Below are positions 7,704 through 14,328 of a stretch of 64,000 nucleotides of DNA, one piece after another. Under the pieces are notes generated by a model. It had not been told where the DNA came from and made no database searches. It was given only the letters and a program-made list of their open reading frames with translations. The DNA is from DASQUK01 sp035641315 (GTDB lineage: Bacteria > Actinomycetota > Acidimicrobiia > Acidimicrobiales > VFJN01), in contig DASQUK010000054.1 in assembly GCA_035641315.1 (NCBI GenBank), positions 7,098 through 71,097 on the forward strand, written 5' to 3'. A program made the position numbers and the translations under genes. Every line of letters begins with the position of its first letter. The first letter of the stretch is position 1.

Positions 7704-8777
7704 GTCATCGACACCTCCGGGCTGCGCTCGTTCCGCATCCCGATCGGCGGCGAGGCCGGCACGCCCGTCGAGCTGCTGCGGGGTGATGGGCGGCTCGGGT
7801 CGGACGCCCGGGCCGACGTGCGGCTGATGGTGGCCCGCCGGGCCGGCACCGAGATCATCCACCGGCGGTTCGTCGACTTGGGCGACGCCTTGGACGCCGG
7901 CGACCTGCTGGTGGTCAACACCTCGGCCGTGGTGCCGGCCGCCCTCGACGCCCGGGGAAGCGACGGGAACGGGCTGCGCCTGCACCTGTCGACCGAGCAG
8001 CCGGGCGGCTTCTGGGTCGTCGAGCCCCGCCATCCCGCCGGGCCGGGGACCGAGCGCTACGTCGGCACGCCGCCCGCCCACCTGGTGCTGCCGGGCGGCG
8101 GTCGGGCCGAGCTGCTGGCGCCCTACCCGGCGGGCACGGGACTGGTGCGGCTGTGGCTCGCCCGCCTCGACGTGCCCGGCGAGCTCCTGGCCTACCTGCG
8201 GGCCCATGGGCAGCCGATCCGTTACGCCCACGCCGATCGGGCGTGGCCGATCGAGGCCTACCAGTCGGTGTTCTCCCGGGATCCTGGTTCGGCCGAGATG
8301 CCGAGCGCGGCCCGCCCGTTCACCGAGTCGCTGGTGACCGAGCTGGTGACGCGGGGCATCGTCCTCGCCCCGATCACCCTCCACACTGGCGTCTCGTCGC
8401 AGGAGGCCGGCGAGCCCCCCTACGCCGAGCGCTACGAGGTGCCGGGAGCCACGGCGTCGCTGGTCAACGCCGCCCACGCCGACGGCCACCGGGTGATCGC
8501 CGTGGGCACCACCGTGGTACGGGCCCTGGAGTCGACGGCGGACGAGGCCGGCCGGTCGCACCCGGGCCGAGGCTGGACCGAGCTCGTGGTCACGCCCGAT
8601 CGGGGCGTACGGGTGGTCGACGGGCTCGTGACCGGCTGGCACGAGCCGGAGTCGTCACACCTGGCGATGCTGGAGTCGATCGCCGGCCGGCACCTGCTGG
8701 ACGCCTCGTACGCGGCGGCGGTCGGCGAGGGCTACCGCTGGCACGAGTTCGGCGACAGCCATCTGATCCTTCCGTAG
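7698..8777 (+). CDS. QueA-like S-adenosylmethionine:tRNA ribosyltransferase-isomerase family protein
   Basis: 359-residue protein of the QueA fold: LDAGDLLVVNTSAVVPAAL, PSAARPFTESLVTEL, ITLHTGVSS and GTTVVRALEST follow the order of QueA motifs, and the C-terminal SSHLAMLESIAGRHLLDASYAAA matches the family end. True QueA adds an epoxycyclopentane ring from AdoMet to preQ1-tRNA. The N-terminus (MRVIDTSGLRSFRIP) departs from classical QueA, and no other queuosine gene is present here, so this may be a paralogue with another substrate. It follows an SDR gene and is convergent with the next gene, 5 bases away. Its start codon and ribosome binding site are inside a perfect 15-bp hairpin. Confidence 0.85.
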   Translation: MRVIDTSGLRSFRIPIGGEAGTPVELLRGDGRLGSDARADVRLMVARRAGTEIIHRRFVDLGDALDAGDLLVVNTSAVVPAALDARGSDGNGLRLHLSTEQPGGFWVVEPRHPAGPGTERYVGTPPAHLVLPGGGRAELLAPYPAGTGLVRLWLARLDVPGELLAYLRAHGQPIRYAHADRAWPIEAYQSVFSRDPGSAEMPSAARPFTESLVTELVTRGIVLAPITLHTGVSSQEAGEPPYAERYEVPGATASLVNAAHADGHRVIAVGTTVVRALESTADEAGRSHPGRGWTELVVTPDRGVRVVDGLVTGWHEPESSHLAMLESIAGRHLLDASYAAAVGEGYRWHEFGDSHLILP

Positions 8778-8782
8778 ACCTC

Positions 8783-9559
8783 TCAGGGAATCGTCGGCGG
8801 CTCGCCGCCGCCCAGCAGGCCGAGGTCGCCGGCGGTGGCGCCCCCGTCGACGCTCAGCTCGGCGCCGGTGGTGTAGCTCGACTGGTCGCTGGCGAGGAAC
8901 AGCACGGCCCGCGCCGCCTCCTCGGGGCTGCCCATGCGGGACACGGGGAGGCGCTTGTAGAAGGGCGAGTCCTTGTCGGTGCCCTCGAGCATCGGGGTGT
9001 CGATCCCACCGGGGTGCACCGAGTTCACCCGGATTCCCTTGGGGCCGAGGTCGATGGCCGCCGTCTTGGTCAGGCCCCGGACCGCCCACTTGCTGGCCAC
9101 GTAGGCGCCCAGGTACGGCAGCCCCGTGAGCCCGGCGGTCGAAGAGATGTTGACGATCGACCCGCCTCCCGCCCTGGCCATCGACGGCGCCACGGTCTTC
9201 ATGCCGAGGAACACGCCGGTGACGTTGACCTGCAGGATGCGGTCGAAGTCGGCCCGCTGGGTCTGGTCGATGGCCTGGAACATGAGGATGCCGGCGTTGT
9301 TCACCAGCACGGTCACCGGGCCGAACCGCTCCTCGGTCAGCGCCACCGCCGCCTCCCATTGCGCCTCGTCGGTGACGTCGAGGTGCGTGTACAGCGCAGC
9401 TTCGGGGCCCAGCTCGTCGGCCACCGCCCCGCCGGCGTCGTCGAGCACGTCACCGATGACGACCCGGGCGCCCTCGGCCACGAACAGGCGTGCCTCGGCC
9501 TCGCCCTGCCCCCGTGCCCCGCCGCTGATGATGGCGACCTTGCCGTCGAGGCTTCCCAT
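8783..9559 (-). CDS. SDR-family oxidoreductase, end of the KstR-type operon
   Basis: 258-residue classical SDR. Motifs: SGGARGQGEA (about 11-20), DV at the end of the third strand, NNAGIL (about 87), SS and YVASK (about 153-157), then HPGGIDTPM and the C-terminal GAELSVDGGATAGDLG. This pattern is that of 3-hydroxyacyl or hydroxysteroid dehydrogenases related to FabG/HSD. It is the last gene of the five-gene minus-strand run that begins at 12934, 19 bases after the thiolase-like gene. The start at 9559 is preceded by GGGGAG; a longer frame to 9679 overlaps the neighbour and lacks SDR similarity. Probable role: oxidation of a hydroxy-acyl or hydroxy-steroid CoA intermediate (inferred from context). 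Confidence 0.9.
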   Translation of the reverse strand: MGSLDGKVAIISGGARGQGEAEARLFVAEGARVVIGDVLDDAGGAVADELGPEAALYTHLDVTDEAQWEAAVALTEERFGPVTVLVNNAGILMFQAIDQTQRADFDRILQVNVTGVFLGMKTVAPSMARAGGGSIVNISSTAGLTGLPYLGAYVASKWAVRGLTKTAAIDLGPKGIRVNSVHPGGIDTPMLEGTDKDSPFYKRLPVSRMGSPEEAARAVLFLASDQSSYTTGAELSVDGGATAGDLGLLGGGEPPTIP

Positions 9560-9578
9560 CCCACTCCCCTTTCGAGCC

Positions 9579-10748
9579 CTAGGGCTTGTCGGCACCCACG
9601 GCCCACATCGAGAAGAACTGCGACCCTCCGCCGTAGGCATGGCCCAGCGCCACTCGGGCGCCGTCGATCTGATGTTCACCGGCCTGGCCCCGCACCTGCA
9701 TGGCGGCCTCGGCGAAGCGGATCATCCCCGAGGCGCCGATGGGGTTGGACGACAGCACGCCGCCCGACGGGTTCCAGGGGATGTCGCCGTCCATCTGCGT
9801 GGCGCCGTCCTCCACGAGGGTCCAGCCCTTGCCCGGCTCCGCGAACCCCAGGTTCTCGAGCCACATCGGCTCGTACCACGAGAAGGGCACGTACACCTCG
9901 GCCACGTCGAACTGCGTCCGGGGATCGGTGATGCCGGCCTGCCCATAGACGTCGGCGGCGCAGTCCCGCCCCGCCCGGGGGTTCACCAGGTCGCGGCCGG
10001 GGAACATGGTCGGCTCGGAGCGCATCGCGCCACCCAGCATCCACGCCGGCCGGCGGCCGGCGCCGGCGGCTTCGTCACCGCCGGCCTCGTCGGTGAGGAT
10101 CATGGCGCAGGCCCCGTCGGACGACGGGCAGGTCTCCGAGTAGCGGACCGGGTCCCACAGCATGATCGAGTCCCGCACCTTCTCGAAGGTGATGTCGTGC
10201 TCGTGCAGGTGGGCCTTGGGGTTGCGCAGGGCGTTCTGCCGGTCCTTGAGCGCCACCAGCACGCCGATGTGGTCGGGCGCCCCCGAGCGGCGCATGTAGG
10301 CCCGGATGTGCGGGGCGAAGTAGCCGCCGGCGCCGGCCACCAGCGGCGGCTGGAACGGGATCGGCAGGGTGAGCGCCCACATGGCCTCGCTTTCCGACTG
10401 CTTCTCGAAGGCCACGGTGAGCACCCGGCGATGGATCCCGGCCTGCACCAGGCTGGCCGCCACCAGGGCCGTGGAGCCGCCCACCGAGCCGGCCGTGTGC
10501 ACGCGCAGCATCGGCTTGCCCACGCACCCCAGGGCATCGGCGAGGTACAGCTCGGGCATCATCACGCCCTCGAAGAAGTCGGGCGCCTTGCCGACAACCA
10601 CCGCCTCGATGTCCGACCAGGGCATCTCGGCGTCGGCCAGCGCCTCGTGGGCGGCCTCACGCACGAGCCCGGCGATCGACACGTCCCCCCGGGTCGCCTG
10701 GTGCCTGGTCTGGCCGATGCCGACGACGGCGACTCGCTCCTTTCCCAT
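9579..10748 (-). CDS. Thiolase-fold lipid-transfer (Ltp/SCP-x-like) protein, probable aldolase or thiolase subunit
   Basis: 389-residue thiolase-superfamily protein of the SCP-x/Ltp branch: VAVVGIGQTRHQ at the N-terminus, then NPSGGVLSSNPIGASGMIRF and GHAYGGGSQFF near the C-terminus. Where classical thiolases have the nucleophilic cysteine, this protein reads HTAGSVGGSTA, so it probably cannot do thiolysis on its own. Ltp2-type proteins without that cysteine act as retro-aldolases on steroid side chains together with a DUF35 partner; two DUF35 genes are in this operon, so an aldolase role is plausible. Start: ATG at 10748 (MGKERVAVVG); an ATG at 10763 overlaps the previous stop. An element of the hairpin family ends just upstream. 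Confidence 0.83.
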   Translation of the reverse strand: MGKERVAVVGIGQTRHQATRGDVSIAGLVREAAHEALADAEMPWSDIEAVVVGKAPDFFEGVMMPELYLADALGCVGKPMLRVHTAGSVGGSTALVAASLVQAGIHRRVLTVAFEKQSESEAMWALTLPIPFQPPLVAGAGGYFAPHIRAYMRRSGAPDHIGVLVALKDRQNALRNPKAHLHEHDITFEKVRDSIMLWDPVRYSETCPSSDGACAMILTDEAGGDEAAGAGRRPAWMLGGAMRSEPTMFPGRDLVNPRAGRDCAADVYGQAGITDPRTQFDVAEVYVPFSWYEPMWLENLGFAEPGKGWTLVEDGATQMDGDIPWNPSGGVLSSNPIGASGMIRFAEAAMQVRGQAGEHQIDGARVALGHAYGGGSQFFSMWAVGADKP

Positions 10749-10755
10749 CGCTCGG

Positions 10756-11955
10756 TCAATCATTCCCGCTCTTGGCGGCTTCGGCGCCGGGCCGCTCGGG
10801 CTGCGACGCTGTGTTTCCCGCTCTTGTCGCCTTCGGCGACGGGCCGCTCGGGCCCGGGGCTGGCTGCATTGCGGACGCTCGTTCAGGCCCCTCGAGCACG
10901 CACACCAGGTTCTGTTGCAGGCAGGGACCGCTGGTGGCGTGGGCCACCGCCCGCCCGGCCTCGCCCCGCTGGATGCGGCCGGCGGCCTCGCCGATCCGGA
11001 TGAGCCCGGCGGCCATGATCGGGTTGGCGGCCAGCGCGCCGCCCGACGGGTTGATGGCCACCCGGTCCCCGTCGCCGTTGCCGAGGCCGAGGGCGTTGCG
11101 CAGCAGCACCTCCTGGTGGGTGAAGGGCGCGTGCAGCTCGGCCACATCGACCGGTGCGGCGCCGACCACCCCGGCCCGCTCGCCGGCCAGGCGGGTCGAG
11201 ATGGAGGCCGTGAGGTCGCGCACGCCGAGGCCGTGGGCCTCGATGCGGTGGTCGATCCCCCGGATCCAGGCCGGGCGGTCCACCAGCTCGCGGGCCCGGT
11301 CGCCGGCCGCCAGGATCAGGGCCGCCGCCCCGTCGGTGATCGGCGGGCAGTCGTGGCGGCGCAGCGGCGAGGCGATCTCGGGCTCCTTCAGCAAGACGTC
11401 CGGGTCGTCGGAGCCCTGCAGCTGGGCGAAGGGGTTGCCGGCCGCGGCCCGGCGGCTGCGGGCGGCGATCTCCGCCATCTCCGCGACCGAGGTCACTCCG
11501 GCCTCGATGCACGCCCGGGCCTGGAGGGCGGCAAGCGCCACGCTGTCCGGCCACAGCGGCGCCACGTAGTAGGGGTCGAGCTGGCGGGACAGCACGTCGC
11601 GCAGCGATCCCGGTGACGCCTTGCCGTAGCTGTAGACCAGCGCGGTGTCCGCGGCCCCGGTCTGGATCTTCACCCAGGCCTCGTAGAGGGCCCAGGCGCC
11701 GTCCATCTCGACGTGGCTCTCGCTGATGGGCGGGAACGCTCCGACCCCGTCGAGCGTCGATACGAAGCTGAAGGCGGCACCCGCCAGGTAGTCAGAGCTA
11801 CCGGAGCAGGTGAAGTCGATCTGGGCCTGGTCGAGCCCCACGTCCGCCTTCACCTGGTGCAGCACGGGCATGAGCAGTTCGACCTCGTTGCGCCGCTGCT
11901 CGCGCCGCATGTGGTGCGACTGGGCGAAGGCCACCACCGCGACGTCGCGAGTCAC
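10756..11955 (-). CDS. Thiolase-fold lipid-transfer (Ltp/SCP-x-like) protein
   Basis: 399-residue paralogue of the next gene: VTRDVAVVAFAQSHH start, DFTCSGSSDYLAGAAF at the active-site loop (a cysteine is present here), NPSGGALAANPIMAAGLIRI and SGPCLQQN near the end. Such pairs occur in actinobacterial steroid catabolic islands such as the M. tuberculosis ltp3/ltp4 region (recalled, not searched). Its GTG start overlaps the stop of the DUF35 gene (GTGA), implying translational coupling. The last 35-40 residues (from about QPAPGPSG) are encoded inside the dispersed hairpin element at 10764-10885 and look unlike the family; they are probably an acquired tail. Confidence 0.84.
   Translation of the reverse strand: MTRDVAVVAFAQSHHMRREQRRNEVELLMPVLHQVKADVGLDQAQIDFTCSGSSDYLAGAAFSFVSTLDGVGAFPPISESHVEMDGAWALYEAWVKIQTGAADTALVYSYGKASPGSLRDVLSRQLDPYYVAPLWPDSVALAALQARACIEAGVTSVAEMAEIAARSRRAAAGNPFAQLQGSDDPDVLLKEPEIASPLRRHDCPPITDGAAALILAAGDRARELVDRPAWIRGIDHRIEAHGLGVRDLTASISTRLAGERAGVVGAAPVDVAELHAPFTHQEVLLRNALGLGNGDGDRVAINPSGGALAANPIMAAGLIRIGEAAGRIQRGEAGRAVAHATSGPCLQQNLVCVLEGPERASAMQPAPGPSGPSPKATRAGNTASQPERPGAEAAKSGND
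10764..10885 (-). repeat. Hairpin element, family A copy 1 (double-headed)
   Basis: On the minus strand this runs into the start of the 9579-10748 gene. It has two copies of the module CCCGCTCTTG-stem-GGGCCGCTCGGG (plus-strand reading) followed by a degraded GGACGCTCGTTCAG end. Head 2 (10826-10840) has a perfect GTCGCC-TTC-GGCGAC stem; head 1 (GGCGGC-TTC-GGCGCC) has one mismatch. The upstream thiolase gene reads through the whole element. Confidence 0.75.
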
Positions 11956-12488
11956 ACGTGCTCCCGGTAGCTCTCGTAGGGGGCGTCGGGCTCGCCGGTG
12001 GGCCGCCACCACTTGATGGACGCCAGGTTGGGGCGCAACTCGTCGTCGTCGGCCCACACCGCCTCGACCCGCAGGCCCATGCGGATCTGGTCGAACGGGA
12101 TCTCCTGCACCAGCCCGAACAGCCCCATGTCGGCGCCGTCGGGCAGCACCGAGGCGCACACGTAGGGCAGCTCCATGGCCGAGCCGCTGAACTTGACGTT
12201 GACCACGCAGAACGTGGTGACGATGCCGCGGTCGGCGAGCTCGACCTGCTCGCTGGTGGGCACGCCGTCGATCGGGCACGAGCCGCGGGGCGGCAGCATG
12301 ACCTTGCCGCACACGGGGCACCGCTCCCCCAGGATCTTCTTGGCGGCGATGCCCCGCAGGAACCGCGACGTGGCCTCGCCGGCAGTGAAGGCGTACTCGA
12401 GCCGGGCCGGCGTCCGGATGCTGCGGACGGGCTCGGCGTCGCCCAGCGGCTGGGGCAACTGCAGCCCGCCGATCGCGCCGGCGGTCAT
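11952..12488 (-). CDS. Zn-ribbon/OB-fold DUF35 protein
   Basis: 178-residue protein with the DUF35 layout: N-terminal helix, rubredoxin-like ribbon (CPVCGKVMLPPRGSCPIDG, about residues 57-75) and a C-terminal OB fold (FCVVNVKFSGSAMELPYVCA). DUF35 proteins bind acyl-CoA beside SCP-x-like thiolases, aldolases and hydratases. One of the four usual zinc cysteines is replaced by Asp (CPID in place of CPxC), so metal binding may be altered. The ATG at 12488 overlaps the preceding stop (ATGA) and the stop overlaps the next GTG (GTGA), a tightly coupled series. Likely an acyl-CoA-binding subunit for one of the two Ltp-like proteins. Confidence 0.85.
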   Translation of the reverse strand: MTAGAIGGLQLPQPLGDAEPVRSIRTPARLEYAFTAGEATSRFLRGIAAKKILGERCPVCGKVMLPPRGSCPIDGVPTSEQVELADRGIVTTFCVVNVKFSGSAMELPYVCASVLPDGADMGLFGLVQEIPFDQIRMGLRVEAVWADDDELRPNLASIKWWRPTGEPDAPYESYREHV

Positions 12489-12934
12489 GAGGTCCCCACG
12501 GGCTCGAAGCAGGCGATGTCGGTGATGGAGCCGGCCCGCTCGGCGGCCCAGCGGATCCGCACGGGCATCCCGGTCGCCATGGTCGCCGGCGAGCCTGCGT
12601 CGACGGTGTGGAGCATCGCCGTGTCGGCCCCGTCCATCCGGACGAGGGCCCAGGCGAACGGCCGGTCGAACGGTTGGTTGGGCCGGGGTTCGGGCTCCCA
12701 CGACCAGGTGGTGACGGTGCCGGTGTCCCCCAGCTCGACCAGCTCGGTCAGCTCCTCGCTGGTGACCGGGTCGTACTCCACCGGTGGGCAGAGGACCCGT
12801 CCGTCCGCTGCCCGCACGCCGAGCACGAGTCCCTCGCGGAGCCCCGTCAAGAACGCGCTCTGGACCGGCCCGACGGTCCGGCTGAACGGGTACTCGAGCA
12901 CGAGCGGCGCCGACAGGATCTCGGCGTCGGGCAT
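12485..12934 (-). CDS. OB-fold DUF35-like protein, first gene of the KstR-type operon
   Basis: 149-residue protein related to the OB-fold half of DUF35 (VELGDTGTVTTWSWEPEPRP, FAWALVRMDGADTAMLHTVD) but lacking a CxxC zinc ribbon; only two isolated cysteines are present. It opens the operon and overlaps the full DUF35 gene by 4 bases, so the two probably form a heteromeric acyl-CoA-binding module. A strong ribosome site (GGGGAGGTG) precedes the ATG at 12934, and a KstR-type operator lies 17 bases upstream of the start. Which Ltp-like partner each DUF35 protein serves cannot be told. Confidence 0.78.
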   Translation of the reverse strand: MPDAEILSAPLVLEYPFSRTVGPVQSAFLTGLREGLVLGVRAADGRVLCPPVEYDPVTSEELTELVELGDTGTVTTWSWEPEPRPNQPFDRPFAWALVRMDGADTAMLHTVDAGSPATMATGMPVRIRWAAERAGSITDIACFEPVGTS

Positions 12935-12950
12935 GGCACCTCCCCACAGG

Positions 12951-12964
12951 TGAAACAGGTTCTA
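12951..12964. promoter_or_regulatory. KstR-type operator upstream of the thiolase/DUF35 operon
   Basis: TGAAACAGGTTCTA matches the pattern TnnAACnnGTTnnA recalled for mycobacterial KstR. It lies 17 bases before the first gene of the operon. The centre AACAGGTTCTA is identical to that of the site before the KstR-like gene at 16660. Confidence 0.7.
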
Positions 12965-13049
12965 CCTCTGGGGTCTTGGTCTAGCAGACCCGGCGAACCG
13001 GCGGTGACTTCTTGCGGTGCGCGCGAGAGATCACCGCCAGAACCGGCTC

Positions 13050-14183
13050 TCAGGCGGCCGTGGTGGCAGCGGTGCTCTCCCCCGCGGTCGTCGCCGCGCC
13101 CGGGAAGGTGATGACCGAGCGGATGACGGTGCCGGCCTTGAGGTCGGACACCGCGTCGTTGACGCCGTCGATCGTGATCTTCTTGGAGATCATGCCCTCG
13201 AGGTCGAGGCGGCCGTTCTTCCAGAGGTTGAGGATCCGGGTGAAGTCGCTGCGTACGTCGGCCGAGCCGTAGTACGAGCCCTTGATCGTCTTCTCGTCGA
13301 AGAACAGCTCGAAGGCGTTGAACGAGACGGTCTTGTCGGCGCCACCCACGCCGATGATGCAGGTGGTGCCGCCGCGCCGGGTCACGTCGTAGGCGCTGCG
13401 CATGGTCTGGGGCAGGCCGATGGCCTCGAACGCGTAGTCGAAGCCGTCTCCGCCGGTGATCGTGGCCTTGGCCGAGTCGAGCTCGTCGGGCTTGACGGCG
13501 TGGGTGGCACCGAAGCGCTGGGCGTCCTCGAGCTTGGAGTCGACCAGGTCGACGGCCACGATCTCGGAGGCGCCGGCCACCCGGGCGCCCTGGATGGCGG
13601 CGATGCCGACGCCGCCGCAGCCGAACACCACCACCGACGATCCCGGGGTGACCTTGGCGGTGTTGACGGCGGCACCCACGCCGGTCATGACGCCGCAGCC
13701 CACGAGCGAGGCAATCTCGTGGGGCACGTCGCTGTCGATCTTCACCACGCTCTGCTGGGGGACGATCATCTCCTCGGCCCACGTGCCGGTGCCGGTGAAG
13801 CCGAAGATCGGCGCGCCGTCCTGGAGGTAGTGGGTCGCGGCGCCGGCCGTGAACAGGATGTTCAGACAGAGGTTGGGCTGCTTGCGATCGACGCAGAACC
13901 GGCAGGTGCCGCAGGGCGGGTTCCAGGCGACGATGACATGGTCGCCGGGCTGGACCGAGGTGACGCCGTCGCCCACCTCGGCGATCACGCCGGCGCCCTC
14001 GTGTCCCGGAACGAAGGGCGCGGGCTGCGGGATGGTGCCGTTCATGCCCGACACGTCGGAGTGGCACACCCCGGTGGCGTGGATCTTGACCTTCACCTCG
14101 CCCGGGCCCACCGGGGTGAGCGCCAGGTCGTCCCGGATCTCGAGCTTGTCGTCGCCGGTGTTGCGGAGCACGGCTGCGCGCAT
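13050..14183 (-). CDS. Zinc-dependent alcohol dehydrogenase (class III/NDMA-type MDR)
   Basis: 377-residue medium-chain dehydrogenase. Catalytic zinc ligands Cys40 (GVCHSD) and His61-Glu62 (PGHEGAGVI); structural zinc cysteines at about 91, 94, 97 and 106; NAD motif GCGGVG. The domain after that (GGTTCIIGVGGADKTVSFNAFELFFDEKTIKGS) is typical of the actinobacterial class III-like group, some of which use mycothiol or bound NAD with NDMA. The last 15 residues (ATTAGESTAATTAA) are low complexity. It is separated by 115 bases from the operon starting at 12934 and is divergent from the ECF gene. It may oxidise an alcohol in the same lipid or steroid pathway, but it has no KstR-type site upstream. 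Confidence 0.92.
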   Translation of the reverse strand: MRAAVLRNTGDDKLEIRDDLALTPVGPGEVKVKIHATGVCHSDVSGMNGTIPQPAPFVPGHEGAGVIAEVGDGVTSVQPGDHVIVAWNPPCGTCRFCVDRKQPNLCLNILFTAGAATHYLQDGAPIFGFTGTGTWAEEMIVPQQSVVKIDSDVPHEIASLVGCGVMTGVGAAVNTAKVTPGSSVVVFGCGGVGIAAIQGARVAGASEIVAVDLVDSKLEDAQRFGATHAVKPDELDSAKATITGGDGFDYAFEAIGLPQTMRSAYDVTRRGGTTCIIGVGGADKTVSFNAFELFFDEKTIKGSYYGSADVRSDFTRILNLWKNGRLDLEGMISKKITIDGVNDAVSDLKAGTVIRSVITFPGAATTAGESTAATTAA

Positions 14184-14242
14184 GCGGGTCCTCCCCCTCG
14201 TGAGCTTGCGGACGGGCGCAGCGTAGCAAGGCGAGGTCAGAA

Positions 14243-14264
14243 CCCTTGACCGCAGGGTCAGGGG
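14243..14264. promoter_or_regulatory. Inverted repeat between divergent alcohol dehydrogenase and ECF genes
   Basis: CCCTTGACC (14243-14251) and GGTCAGGGG (14256-14264) pair at 8 of 9 positions around a 4-base spacer. Position between two divergent starts suits a regulator site; none can be named. Confidence 0.35.
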
Positions 14265-14314
14265 GCGGGCCCGATACTTCTCCCCACGGCTTGCGGCGAG
14301 TGCGGCAAACTACC

Positions 14315-14328
14315 CCCCAATCTTGGGG
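14315..14328. promoter_or_regulatory. Palindrome CCCCAA-TC-TTGGGG directly before the ECF start
   Basis: Perfect 6-base arms end one base before the ATG at 14329. It could be an operator or a translation-blocking hairpin. A TTG inside it is in frame and could itself be used as a start. Confidence 0.35.

Noticed and set aside
9575..9586. 12-bp palindrome AGCCCTAGGGCT at the thiolase stop codon
   Set aside because: Short, contains the stop codon itself, and no second copy or functional context was found.
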